A stretch of 64,000 nucleotides of DNA from Lampris incognitus (taxonomy: Eukaryota; Chordata; Actinopteri; Lampriformes; Lampridae): positions 148,038,041-148,102,040 of the forward strand of contig NC_079212.1 of the NCBI RefSeq assembly GCF_029633865.1, read 5' to 3'. Positions 44,600-54,159 of this stretch are shown piece after piece; the stretch's first letter is position 1, and each line of letters starts with the position of its first letter. The position numbers and the translations under genes were made by a program. The notes beneath the pieces are model-generated. The model saw nothing but the letters and a program-made list of their open reading frames with translations, ran no database searches and was not told the DNA's origin.

Positions 44600-46062
44600 C
44601 TCCCTTCACACGCTGACCTGCTCACTGGCAACCCTGCAGCCAGTCTGCACAGGCTGCCCTGTTCACTGGCAACCCTGCAGCCAGTCTGCACAGGCTGCCC
44701 TGTTCACTGGCAACCCTGCAGCCACTCTGTACAGGCTGACCAGCTCACTGGCAACCCTGCAGATACTCTGCACAGGCTGCCCTGCTCACTGGCAACCCTG
44801 CAGATACTCTGCACAGGCTGCCCTGCTCACTGGCAACCCTGCAGCCACTCTGCACAGGCTGACCTGCTCACTGGCAACCCTGCAGCCACTCTGTACAGGC
44901 TGACCAGCTCACTGGCAACCCTGCAGCTACTCTGCACAGGCTGCCCTGCTCACTGGCAACCCTGCAGCAACTCTGTACAGGCTGACCAGCTCACTGGCAA
45001 CCCTGCAGCCACTCTGCACAGGCTGCCCTGCTCACTGGCAACCCTGCAGACACTCTTTACAGGCTGCCCTGCTCACTGGCAACCCTGCAGCTACTCTGCA
45101 CAGGCTGACCAGCTCACTGGCAACCCTGCAGCTACTCTGCACAGGCTGACCAGCTCACTGGCAACCCTGCAGCTACTCTGCACAGGCTGCCCTGCTCACT
45201 GGCAACCCTGCAGCAACTCTGTACAGGCTGACCAGCTCACTGGCAACCCTGCAGCCACTCTGCACAGGCTGCCCTGCTCACTGGCAACCCTGCAGCTACT
45301 CTGCACAGGCTGCCCTGCTCACTGGCAACCCTGCAGCTACTCTGTACAGGCTGACCAGCTCACTGGCAACCCTGCAGCCACTCTGCACAGGCTGCCCTGC
45401 TCACTGGCAACCCTGCAGACACTCTTTACAGGCTGACCAGCTCACTGGCAACCCTGCAGCCACTCTGCACAGGCTGCCCTGCTCACTGGCAACCCTGCAG
45501 CTACTCTGCACAGGCTGCCCTGCTCACTGGCAACCCTGCAGCTACTCTGCACAGGCTGACCAGCTCACTGGCAACCCTGCAGCCACTCTGCACAGGCTGA
45601 CCAGCTCACTGGCAACCCTGCAGATACTCTGCACAGGCTGCCCTGCTCACTGGCAACCCTGCAGCTACTCTGCACAGGCTGCCCTGCTCACTGGCAACCC
45701 TGCAGCTACTCTGCACAGGCTGCCCTGCTCACTGGCAACCCTGCAGCTACTCTGCACAGGCTGACCAGCTCACTGGCAACCCTGCAGATACTCTGCACAG
45801 GCTGCCCTGCTCACTGGCAACCCTGCAGCCACTCTGCACAGGCTGACCAGCTCACTGGCAACCCTGCAGCCACTCTGCACAGGCTGACCAGCTCACTGGC
45901 AACCCTGCAGATACTCTGCACACGCTGCCCTGCTCACTGGCAACCCTGCAGCTACTCTGCACAGGCTGACCTGCTCACTGGCAACCCTGCAGCTACTCTG
46001 CACAGGCTGACCAGCTCACTGGCAACCCTGCAGCTACTCTGCACAGGCTGACCAGCTCATGG
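44600..46062. repeat. 42-bp tandem array, about 35 copies
   Basis: Unit CTCACTGGCAACCCTGCAGC plus TACTCTGCACAGGCTGCCCTG; the CCCTG/ACCAG end and the CAGCTAC/CAGATAC/CAGCCAC sites vary. The period is a multiple of 3, so long open frames are accidental. It abuts a hAT transposase remnant on its right. Confidence 0.97.
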
Positions 46063-46467
46063 AACACATCCTGCTGTGGCTCGGGAGAGCGCATGCTCCA
46101 CCAGAGTGCTAGGACTCTCTTCTTCTGGGTTCTGTAGTCTATCTAACGCTCTCCTTGTCTGATGAAGTTCATGTTTTACATCTCCAGTATTTGACTCCTG
46201 AGCATTGGCCAATAGGAGAACAGCCTCCTCTCTCAAAAAATGACTGCTTGAAGGATTTGGTGCCTGGACACCTTTCATGACGTTGGTATTTGAAAATCGT
46301 CTTTCTGTCTCCCACCACGTTATCAGTGACTGGGTAGAACACTGACACGAAAACTGTCTGTTGTCAGGCACGACGTGCTGTCCAAGCGTTGGAGCTCTGA
46401 CAGTCCTGAAGCGGTCTTGTTGTCCGTGTCGGCCTCGTTTGGTTGTGCTGGGTTGTTTATTGTACAC
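46057..46467 (-). pseudogene. hAT (ZMYM1-like) transposase fragment
   Basis: Minus-strand frame with ETERRFSNTNVMKGVQAPNP, FLREEAVLLLANAQESNTGD and VKHELHQTRRALDRL. I recognise this as the region before the dimerisation domain of the ZMYM1-like hAT proteins common in fish (xRRF..N..VMKGIQALNP, HELHQ.KR.L). The catalytic part and the C-terminal dimerisation motif are absent; the frame runs into the 42-bp array. The first ~40 residues of the frame overlap the promoter-like repeat and are probably not part of it. Confidence 0.6.
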
Positions 46468-46600
46468 GTGTCGTGTTTCAGCCTACAGGTCGTCAGGTAA
46501 GGCCTCGCCGCGATGACGTCACGGCGTGTTATTGTACACGTGTCGTGTTTCAGCCTACAGGTCGTCAGGTAAGGCCTCGCCGCGATGACGTCACAGCGTC
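46457..46600. promoter_or_regulatory. Tandem 72-bp duplication with E-box and CRE in a CpG-rich island
   Basis: Two copies (46457-46528 and 46529-46597), each with an E-box CACGTG (46465-46470, 46537-46542), a CRE TGACGTCA (46514-46521, 46586-46593) and CGTCAGGTAAGG. CpG dinucleotides are frequent from here to about 46860, as in vertebrate CpG-island promoters. It could drive the candidate exon at 46585. Confidence 0.5.
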
Positions 46601-46706
46601 TTTGCGCGCGAGTTAGCTCGGCAGCCTCAGCACGCGCTGCTGTTCTACGCCGCAGCGCTGCTCACAAGACACCGCCTGCCCCAAAACCAGACGCTCAGCA
46701 GCACCG
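46585..46706 (+). CDS. Candidate first coding exon, mitochondrial-presequence-like
   Basis: ATG at 46585 with G at -3 (GCGATGA) opens 40 codons followed by CG|GTGAGT at 46707, a near-consensus donor. The peptide begins MTSQRLCARVSS and continues with Ala, Arg, Ser and Val, LRRSAAHKTPPAPKP; it is basic, rich in Arg/Ala/Ser and has no acidic residue until about position 36, like a mitochondrial targeting sequence. No second exon was found to its right on the + strand, and pnp lies there in the opposite direction. It could equally be a non-coding first exon or chance. I do not recognise the gene. Confidence 0.3.
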
Positions 46707-46865
46707 GTGAGTCCTCACCTTACATTTAGTCCGGTTTAATCCGTCCCACAAACACCACTTATACTGCCGAACAAAACACCCTCCAACAAAGCCACCCCGC
46801 CACCCCTTCTGCGGCTGCGCTGTCGCGGGACGCTGTTACCGTACACACACCGTGAAGTTGGCGCG

Positions 46866-47078
46866 GTTAGCTTGCTTGCAAACGTGGCTAAAGGCTAACG
46901 GTTAGCTGGCAAACGTGGCTAAAGGCTAACGGTTAGCTAGCGAACGTGGCTAATGGCTAACGGTTAGCTAGCAAACGTGGCTAAAGGCTAACGGTTAGCT
47001 AGCGAACGTGGCTAAAGGCTAACGGTTAGCTGGCAAACGTGGCTAATGGCTAACGGTTAGCTAGCGAACGTGGCTAAA
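46866..47078. repeat. 31-bp tandem repeat, about 7 copies
   Basis: Unit GTTAGCTAGCGAACGTGGCT plus AAAGGCTAACG; each unit contains GCTAAC/GTTAGC inverted words. It lies within the CpG-rich island. Confidence 0.95.
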
Positions 47079-47204
47079 GGCGCACTGGAAACCGTGGCTC
47101 GTCTCGCAGCAAACACTTTATGTGGTCTTCGACACCGCGAGCGTTGCGCCTTCATGACGTCGCTATTTTCTCAATAGATCACGTGCAGTAGTGGTACCGT
47201 ATGG

Positions 47205-47345
47205 TCTGCCGAGTCCTTCTCCACGTCGTGTTCTGCAAGCCGAGTCCTTTCCCGCGTCCTGGTCTGCAAGCCGAGTACTTTCCCCGCGTCCTGGTCTGCA
47301 AGCCGAGTCCTTCCCCGCGTCGTGGTCTGCAAGCCGAGTCGAGAC
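47205..47345. repeat. 31-32-bp tandem repeat, about 4.5 copies
   Basis: Unit GCCGAGTCCTTCCCCGCGTC plus GTGGTCTGCAA. Confidence 0.95.
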
Positions 47346-47479
47346 AGTGTTGCCAACTCTCGCGAGACAAATAAGCAACTGCAGCTTCAAAAACAAGTCC
47401 AGTACAGCTGCAGCCTGTCGTCAAGCCTCAACAACACGTATTACACTCAGCAGCTTAGCGTTGGAAAGACAAAGCTCCT

Positions 47480-48512
47480 CCCACAGCAGCACAGCAGCAC
47501 GGCAGCACGGCAGCACGGCAGCACAGCAGCACGGCAGCATGGCAGCAGGCCAGCACAGCAGCACGGCAGCACAGCAGCATGGCAGCATGGCAGCAGGCCA
47601 GCACGGCAACACAGCAGCACGGCAGCACAGCAGCACGGCAGCACGGCAGCACAGCAGCACAGCAGCAGGCCAGCACAGCAACACAGCAGCACAGCAGCAC
47701 GGCAGCACGGCAGCACGGCAGCACAGCAGCACGGCAGCAGGCCAGCACGGCAGCACGGCAGCACGGCAGCACGGCAGCACGGCAGCAGGCCAGCACGGCA
47801 GCACGGCAGCACGGCAGCATGGCAGCATGGCAGCATGGCAGCAGGCCAGCACGGCAGCACGGCAGCACGGCAGCACGGCAGCAGGCCAGCACGGCAGCAC
47901 AGCAGCACGGCAGCAGGCCAGCACGGCAGCACGGCAGCACGGCAGCACGGCAGCACAGCAGCACGGCAGCAGGCCAGCACAGCAGCACGGCAGCAGGCCA
48001 GCACAGCAGCACGGCAGCACGGCAGCACGGCAGCACGGCAGCAGGCCAGCACAGCAGCACGGCAGCACGGCAGCACAGCAGCACGGCAGCAGGCCAGCAC
48101 AGCAGCACGGCAGCACAGCAGCACGGCAGCAGGCCAGCACGGCAGCACAGCAGCACGGCAGCACGGCAGCACAGCAGCACGGCAGCACAGCAGCACGGCA
48201 GCACAGCAGCATGGCAGCAGGCCAGCACGGCAGCACAGCAGCACGGCAGCACGGCAGCACAGCAGCACGGCAGCACGGCAGCATGGCAGCAGGCCAGCAC
48301 GGCAGCACAGCAGCACGGCAGCACGGCAGCACAGCAGCACAGCAGCACAGCAGCATGGCAGCAGGCCAGCACAGCAGCACGGCAGCACGGCAGCACAGCA
48401 GCACGGCAGCAGGCCAGCACGGCAGCACGGCAGCACAGCAGCACGGCAGCAGGCCAGCACAGCAGCACGGCAGCAGGCCAGCACGGCAGCACAGCAGCAC
48501 GGCAGCAGGCCA
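47480..48512. repeat. 8-bp tandem array (GCAGCAYR)n, about 1 kb
   Basis: About 128 units of GCAGCACG/GCAGCACA/GCAGCATG, with a 16-base variant GCAGCAGGCCAGCAC at irregular intervals. The 8-bp period gives open frames in all three phases on both strands with an 8-residue cycle (STAARQHG / AAVLPCCR), which explains open stretches of up to 552 codons. I treat these as non-coding. Confidence 0.95.
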
Positions 48513-49327
48513 TTTACACAAAACATTACAGCAAAGTTATGGCAAACATGCATATGCAGGCCACTTGCGCCTGCACTGGTTGTATGCGTCCACGTCGAAC
48601 GCTCAGAGCCACTGCGGACTGGGTAGCAGGCGCAGGGTGCACCCGGCTGCACCCTGCGAAAGTTCGCACGCAGGAGCCGCGCTGGAAGATAGTGTCAGTC
48701 AGTGCAGCTGGTCAACAGACACCCCGAGTGGACAAAGTCGCTTATTAGTTTTACAATCAAGCAACCACAGTTTCAAAAACAAGCCCCCCCAAAAAAAACT
48801 GCGACCCGCAACTCAGGATTTCTTCAAGCGACTTAAAGAAAAAAAATGAAGAAGCCCAAAGTCGCGTATTATAAGCGGACTTGGCAGCTATGTAGCAGCC
48901 CCTGTTGAGGGGGGGGGTCGTGTTGCCCCGTAGCAGAATCAAGGAGTAGCGTCACGTCTTGGTGCATTCCCCTGCACTCGGACATCGGAGCTTCGCTCTT
49001 TCTTCCTCTTCTTTCAGGACTTTCACTCCTTCCTGCCAGCCACAACTTATCATATATGCTGTTTTGTTTTTTTTAGCTTAGATCGTTCAGAACTGGAGGG
49101 GGGGGCAAGGTATTCTCTAGGGCACGCCACCCCGGTAGATCCGCCCCTGCTATGAAGCACATAATATTTGATAGTCAGCCCAGCAATAAAAATGATTTGT
49201 TAAATACTTAGTCGATCTAAAACAGGGGGATATAGTTCTGAACGACAAAGGCAAAGGATGGAGGAGGAGGAGGAGGAGGAAGAGGAGGGAGCAGAAACCA
49301 GCTCAGATTTTGTCAAAACCTTTTAAT
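48513..49327. other. Intergenic sequence, nothing recognised
   Basis: Contains short A and G runs and a GGA tract at 49260-49285. No gene or transposon motif was seen before the LTR. Confidence 0.4.
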
Positions 49328-49757
49328 TGTTAGGGCTCGCCCACCCCGCGCCGTGGCCTGCCCTCCTCGCGCCGGCAGCCAATCAGCTCGTCAGGGCCGG
49401 GCTTAGTCATCAGGGCTGGGCTTAAGTTTGGTGGCCTCCCACGTGCCCGTTGTCAGTTCGTGTTGTAACCTCCTCGCAGTAGCGGCGACTCTCCTCTCAC
49501 GGTCCTTTTCTCTCCGAACTCATCCCAGCCCTTGGTTCATGTTTTCCCTTGCAAAGTTTCCCCGTGGAAGTATCCTGCCGTGTTCCCGTTTGGATTACCC
49601 GCAAGTTTTTTCCCCTTGGACTTTCCGTTTTTCCTTGTCGCTCATTGCCTTCCTGTGTTTGACTATTTGTACGCGTAAGGATTAAAGTACGCCAGTTTTC
49701 GGCTAACCCCATCTCTGTCTGGTGTCGTGCGCTTGGGGTCTTCCACAAACCCTAACA
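49328..49757 (+). repeat. 5' LTR, 430 bp
   Basis: Begins TGTTAGGGCTCGCCC and ends CCAC AAACCCTAACA (TG...CA). A TTAAGTTT motif at about 49421 lies ~30 bases upstream of the predicted start of the transcript at about 49452, and a GATTAAAG poly-A-signal-like motif lies at about 49680. Confidence 0.93.
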
Positions 49758-49759
49758 GT

Positions 49760-49769
49760 ACGAACTGAC
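49760..49769 (-). promoter_or_regulatory. Predicted self-priming primer binding site
   Basis: Only 13 bases separate the LTR end from the gag ATG, too few for an ordinary tRNA-type site. ACGAACTGAC (49760-49769) is the exact reverse complement of GTCAGTTCGT inside the LTR (49452-49461). Tf1/Sushi-group elements prime reverse transcription with the 5' end of their own mRNA, so this fits a transcript starting near 49452. Confidence 0.7.
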
Positions 49770-49770
49770 C

Positions 49771-50889
49771 ATGACGACCCCAGCCGACACGGAGAGCGTA
49801 CCGGCCAGCCCGCTTCGAGCGGCCCTCATCGGACAGATCCAACTGACTAACTCCCACACCCAGCAGCTAGAGGCGGCCTCCGCCGCGGTGAGAGATCTTC
49901 AGACTCGGGTCCCGCCCCTCCAGGCCTGTGTGGGTAACCTAACGAGGCAGCAGGCGGCGTTGGCGAGCCAACAAGCAGAGATCCTGCGGCAGTTGCAGAC
50001 CATCACGGCGGCTCTCACCATCCAGCCGCCGGACCAGCCTGCCCCTGGAGTCGTGGGTAACCCACCCCCTGGGCCCGCAGCCCCGGTTAACCCTGTGGGG
50101 CTCAACCCAGTTCCCCGGGAGCCCTGCCTCTCCAGCCCACGACCGTTTGATGGCGACTTTGAGACCTGTGCCACGTTCATCATGCAGTGTGAGCTGGTCT
50201 TCCTGCACCAACCCAGCATGTTCACGTCTGATGCTGCTCACAGGCCGAGCAGCTCAGTGGGCCACTGCTTCCTGGTCCATGAAGGCCAGTTTCTGCCTCA
50301 CCTACGAGGCCTTTGAGGCGGAACTACGGAAGGTTTTCCACCATCCATCGGTGGCCAGGACCCTGGTGCTCGGCTGAGCAGTATCCATCAGGGCAGTGGC
50401 AGTGTCACAGACTACTTGGTGGAGTTCAGGCTGGCCGCAGCTGAGAGCGGCTGGAACAACCGGTCACTTCGGGTCACCTTCCGGAGAGGTCTCAGCGAGG
50501 CTGTCAAGGACCAGCTAGCCACCCGGGAGGAGCCCACCTCCCTCGAGGACCTGATCAAGTTCACCATCCGCATCGACGGATGCCTCCGGAAGAGGAGGCG
50601 CGAGCGAGCCCTGCGTGGATCCCCGTCCATGTCCCAGTCATCCAGCACTCCTAACAGGATCCCTACTCCTGTTCGCCCCACTTTCCCTGTGGCCGTTTCT
50701 CTCCCCGCGCCCCAGACCACGACGGGGGAGGAACCTATGCAGCTGGGGCACACGTGCCTTAGTCCGGCCGAATGGGAGGTCCGGTTCAAGGCGGGTCAAT
50801 GCCTTTACTGTGGCCAGAAGGAACATCTGAACAGCGGCTGCCCCACTCGGCCAAAAGACCAGGCTCACTGGGGCCCCGGGAGATCCTAG
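49771..50889 (+). pseudogene. Gag of the Sushi-like element, two frameshifts
   Basis: ATG at 49771 (MTTPADTESVPASPLR). A coiled-coil-like segment (QQLEAASAAVRDLQTRV, LTRQQAALASQQAEILRQLQ) is followed by a Pro-rich linker and the capsid-like core (PRPFDGDFETCATFIMQCEL; LTGRAAQWATASW; TYEAFEAELRKVF; LVEFRLAAAESGWN). It ends with a CCHC-type knuckle [15 protein letters not shown] and TAG at 50887-50889. The frame is broken at about 50240 (a deletion between DAAH and LTGR) and near 50362 (a base apparently missing in GCCAGGACCC). Capsid and nucleocapsid roles are inferred from the family. Confidence 0.88.
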
Positions 50890-53177
50890 TGAGCCGACTT
50901 TCCTGTTCCCGTCGTCCTGCCCCACAGAACCATCTAGTTAGCGTTACCCTGGCCTGGGCTGACCAGCGGCTCACGGTGGGTGCACTCCTCGACTCGGGGG
51001 CTGATGAGTGTTTCCTGGACTCGGAGTTTGCTGCCCAGGCTAACATCCCGCTAGAGACGCTGGAGAAGCCAATGGAGGCCTTCACGCTGGACGAACGCTG
51101 CCTGGCCAGCGTCACCCAGCGCACCCACCCTGTCTCTCTCACCATAGCAGGTAACCATGTGGAGAGACTTCGGTTCTACATCATCCAGTCCCCGTTAGTC
51201 CCTGTGATCCTAGGGCGCCCCTGGTTCGTGCAGCATGAGCCACACATCGCCTGGGCCTCCGGTACCATCATCGAATGGAGCTCCTCCTGTCATGCCCAAT
51301 GTCTCCAGGCTGCTCCCGCCCCATCCCCCCGACGTGCTCCTAGTGCCCTGCCTCCCGACCTCTCCTCTGTTCCCCCTGAGTACCATGAGTTAGGTGAGGT
51401 TTTCAGCAAGACCCGGGCCCAATCTCTTCCTCCTCCTCGGCCTTATGACTGTGCTATCGACCTCCACTCTGGGGCACCCCTTCCCAGCAGTTGTCTGTAC
51501 AGTCTGACCATCCCCGAGAAAGCTGCGATGGACGAGTACATCTCTGAGTCCTTGGCAGCGGCGCTCATTCGGCCCTCGTCCTCCCAGGTGGCAGCTGGAT
51601 TCTTTTTCGTGAAGAAGAAGGATGGGGGCCTCCGACCCTGCATTGACTATCGCCAACTCAATGAGATAACCGTCAAAAACAAGTACCCCCTTCCTCTCAT
51701 GAGTTCCACCCTTGAGCCCCTCACCCAGGCTACAGTCTTCACTAAGCTGGACCTCCGGTGTGCCTATCATCTGGTCCGATTCCGGAAGGGGGACAAGTGG
51801 AAGACAGCCTTTAAGATGCCCCGGGGTGATTATGAGTACCTGGTCATGCCGTTCGGCCTCACCAATGCCCCGGCGGTATTCCAGGCTCTCATGAATGACA
51901 TTCTCCGCGACATGCTCTACGAGTTTGTGGTGGTCTACCTCGATGACATCCTGAACTTCTCCAGGACCCTCGAGGAACATGTCCAGCATATCTGCCGGGT
52001 ACTCGAACGTCTCCTCCGGAACCGGCTCTTCGTCAAGGCAGAGAAGTGCCGGTTCCATTCCCCTTCCGTTGACTACCTGGGCTTCGTCGTTGAGAGGGGA
52101 CAGACCCGGGCCGACCCCCACAAGATCCAGGCTGTGGAGGACTGGCCCGATCCCACATCACGGAAGGAATTACAGAGCTTCCTCGGGTTTGCGAACTTCT
52201 ATCGGAGGTTCATCCGGAACTACAGCCGCGTGGCAGAACCTCTCACCAGGCTGACCTCCCCCTCCCAGCCGTTCATCTGGTCCCCGGCTGCCCGCTCTGC
52301 GTTCCAGTCCCTCAAGGAGAGGTTCACCAGCGCCCCGGTCCTGCTCCACCCCGACCCCAAGAGGCAGTTCATCGTGGAGGTGGACGCTTCGGACACCGGG
52401 TTGGGGGCTGTCCTCTCCCAGCGGTCAGCGTCTGACCAGAAGGTCCACCCATGCGCCTTCTTCTCTCGCCGGTTCCTCCCCGCCGAGGAGAACTACGATG
52501 TCGGGAACCGGGAGCTGCTGGCAGTGGTGGCTGCTCTGGAGGAGCGGCGCCATTGGCTGGAGGGGGCGGAAGAGCTGTTCACCATCTGGACGGATCATAA
52601 GAACTTGACGTTCATCCGGGCAACCAAGCACCTCAATGGTCAGCAGGCACGGTGGACCAGCTTCCTCGGTCGGTTTGACTTCACGCTGACTTATCGCCCC
52701 GGGTCCCGCAACACGAAGGCAGACTCCCTGTCCCGACAACACCCGAGGAGGGAGCCAGCTACAGAGGAGCCGACTCCCATCCTTCCTGAGGCCAGGGTGG
52801 TTGGCGTGGTTACCTGGGGCATCGAGACCGTGGTCAGGCAGGCGTTGCGCTCCCATCCCGCCCCGAGCCACGTCCCTCCACGCCGCCTATTCGTCCCGGA
52901 CGCAGCCCGGCCCCGGGTTCTCCAGTGGGGCCTTGCCAGTCAGTTTGCTTGCCAACCGGGTGTCCACCGCACCTTCACCTTTTTGGCTCGGCGTTTCTGG
53001 TGGCCCACCATGAGGAACGACGTCAGGGACTTCGTAAGGGCCTGCTCTGTCTGTGCTCGCAGCAAGGCCTCTCATCAGGGACCCGCGGGTCTGCTGCAGC
53101 CCCTCCCAACTCTAAGCCGGCTTTTTCCCCTTGGACTTTCCGTTTTTCCTTGTCGCTCATTGCCTTCCTATGTTTGA
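50772..53177 (+). CDS. Pol of the Sushi-like element (protease, RT, RNase H, partial integrase)
   Basis: Continuous 801-codon frame, shifted by -1 relative to gag, so it was presumably made by frameshifting near the gag stop. Protease: [10 protein letters not shown] at residues ~73-82. [34 protein letters not shown] (motif A), [13 protein letters not shown] (motif B) and VVYLDDIL with YLDD at ~389-392. RNase [17 protein letters not shown] from ~535, [20 protein letters not shown]. Integrase zinc-binding part: [22 protein letters not shown] near ~755. After about residue 775 it reads into the 3' LTR ([13 protein letters not shown]) and stops at 53175-53177, so the integrase catalytic core and C-terminus are absent. 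No internal stop is present before the deletion. Confidence 0.92.
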   Translation: MGGPVQGGSMPLLWPEGTSEQRLPHSAKRPGSLGPREILVSRLSCSRRPAPQNHLVSVTLAWADQRLTVGALLDSGADECFLDSEFAAQANIPLETLEKPMEAFTLDERCLASVTQRTHPVSLTIAGNHVERLRFYIIQSPLVPVILGRPWFVQHEPHIAWASGTIIEWSSSCHAQCLQAAPAPSPRRAPSALPPDLSSVPPEYHELGEVFSKTRAQSLPPPRPYDCAIDLHSGAPLPSSCLYSLTIPEKAAMDEYISESLAAALIRPSSSQVAAGFFFVKKKDGGLRPCIDYRQLNEITVKNKYPLPLMSSTLEPLTQATVFTKLDLRCAYHLVRFRKGDKWKTAFKMPRGDYEYLVMPFGLTNAPAVFQALMNDILRDMLYEFVVVYLDDILNFSRTLEEHVQHICRVLERLLRNRLFVKAEKCRFHSPSVDYLGFVVERGQTRADPHKIQAVEDWPDPTSRKELQSFLGFANFYRRFIRNYSRVAEPLTRLTSPSQPFIWSPAARSAFQSLKERFTSAPVLLHPDPKRQFIVEVDASDTGLGAVLSQRSASDQKVHPCAFFSRRFLPAEENYDVGNRELLAVVAALEERRHWLEGAEELFTIWTDHKNLTFIRATKHLNGQQARWTSFLGRFDFTLTYRPGSRNTKADSLSRQHPRREPATEEPTPILPEARVVGVVTWGIETVVRQALRSHPAPSHVPPRRLFVPDAARPRVLQWGLASQFACQPGVHRTFTFLARRFWWPTMRNDVRDFVRACSVCARSKASHQGPAGLLQPLPTLSRLFPLGLSVFPCRSLPSYV

Positions 53178-53272
53178 CTATTGGTACGCGTAAGGAATAA
53201 AGTACGCCAGTTTTCGGCTAACCCCATCTCTGTCTGGTGTCGTGCGCTTGGGGTCTTCCACAAACCCTAACA
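53121..53272 (+). repeat. 3' LTR, truncated (last ~152 bp)
   Basis: TTTTTCCCCTTGGACTTTCC to CCCTAACA, nearly identical to 49607-49757 with about three differences. The first ~270 bp of this LTR are missing. Confidence 0.93.
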
Positions 53273-53277
53273 TTAAT

Positions 53278-53674
53278 CAGATTAACATGAAGAAGAAACT
53301 ATACAGTCATTACAAAAATAACCCACACCTAACAGGAACAATGTAAAGAGGTGAAAAATCTTTAATTTCACATTTTAGCACCATCGGCGTCAGAAAAGAA
53401 CGTGTTACTTATTATATTAATCTGAAGGATTCTTAAACTTTGTATGATATATTAATATATTATTGCTAGTTCAGTACAATACAGTTAATTACTGCGATAC
53501 CCTGCTAGAGAAATGATCAAACACCATTTAGAATAAATAAAACTTTAAACATAAATTCTTCCATATGTCATTCAACCTGTCTCTTTGTCTATGAAAGAAA
53601 TGAACAGAGGAGATGGAGGGCAAGAGAGTCCGTTAACAGCAACTCTCTCTCAGTTGTGGGATTTTATATGATGG

Positions 53675-53711
<37 letters not shown>
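53278..53711. other. pnp 3' region: downstream sequence and (GT)n tract
   Basis: AT-rich sequence downstream of the pnp stop codon (minus strand), including a (GT)n microsatellite at about 53679-53710 that begins within 5 bases after the stop. TTTATT-type words, giving AATAAA on the minus strand, occur near 53540-53560 and may be the poly-A signal region. Confidence 0.5.
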
Positions 53712-53852
53712 TCAGACATTAGTGTTGTTGTTGACGTCCATCCTGCTGATCAGTTCCGTCACCAGATGTTGGAGTGTATGAGAGCGAAGCTTGCTCACCT
53801 CCAAAACACCCTCATGATTCACACTTGCTGTGTCCTCATAGCTCTTCACAAC
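53712..53852 (-). CDS. pnp: pnp last exon
   Basis: Minus strand: acceptor GACTACAG before 53852, phase 0, 46 residues (VVKSYEDTASVNHEGVLEVS, KLRSHTLQHLVTELISRMDV, NNNTNV) and TGA at 53714-53712. This is the C-terminal end of trimeric purine nucleoside phosphorylase. The NHE motif carries the His that contacts the nucleoside ribose (His257 in the human enzyme). The mammalian segment is YESLEKANHEEVL...LEQFVSILM. Confidence 0.93.
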   Translation of the reverse strand, partial: VVKSYEDTASVNHEGVLEVSKLRSHTLQHLVTELISRMDVNNNTNV

Positions 53853-53855
53853 CTG

Positions 53856-53866
53856 TAGTCAGTCAG

Positions 53867-53919
<53 letters not shown>
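53856..53919. repeat. (TCAA)n microsatellite next to a pnp acceptor
   Basis: GTCAGTCAATCAATC... about 15 units, within a few bases of the acceptor of the last pnp exon. Confidence 0.97.
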
Positions 53920-53957
53920 GAGACAAGTTGTGCAGTCATTGGTAGAGGGCTGTTTAC

Positions 53958-54037
53958 CTTGTTGGTAATGAGAGAGAGTCCAAACACCGTCAAACCGCAG
54001 TGACCGGCAACCACCACCTCTGGAGCAGTACTCATGC
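53958..54037 (-). CDS. pnp: pnp penultimate exon
   Basis: Minus strand: acceptor TTCTGCAG before 54037; donor AAG|GTAAAC after 53958. Two bases complete the Gly codon, then [20 protein letters not shown] and SLITNK. The MST motif holds the Met and Ser of the active site (Met219/Ser220 in human) and the ITNK motif holds the Asn that binds the purine base (Asn243). The mammalian sequence is [26 protein letters not shown]; the Arg after VIVA is Gly here. Confidence 0.95.
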
Positions 54038-54159
54038 CTGCAGAACACAGTACACACACAGTTACTACAGTACTTTATCATATAAAACTACTAATACTAT
54101 GACAAATACAACTACTGCTTACTACTGCTGCTACTTTGGCTACTTCTACTAATAATAAA

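Larger units (their letters stand above)
49328..53272 (+). mobile_element. Sushi-like Ty3/gypsy LTR retrotransposon with internal deletion
   Basis: 5' LTR at 49328-49757 and the matching end of a 3' LTR at about 53121-53272, both finishing ...CACAAACCCTAACA. A perfect 5-bp target duplication TTAAT flanks the element (49323-49327 and 53273-53277). Gag (49771-50889) and pol (50772-53177) lie between. The gag and pol types match the fish Sushi/Mar group, relatives of the domesticated PEG10/RTL genes. The integrase is fused abruptly to the inner part of the 3' LTR, so most of the integrase and the first ~270 bases of the 3' LTR are deleted. Confidence 0.93.

Noticed and set aside
44579-45436. 285-codon Leu/Ala/Thr-rich frame
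   Set aside because: Created by the 42-bp tandem array.
47191-48849. 552-codon open frame on the + strand
   Set aside because: It runs through the 8-bp array; the protein is an 8-residue cycle and similar frames exist in other phases and on the other strand.
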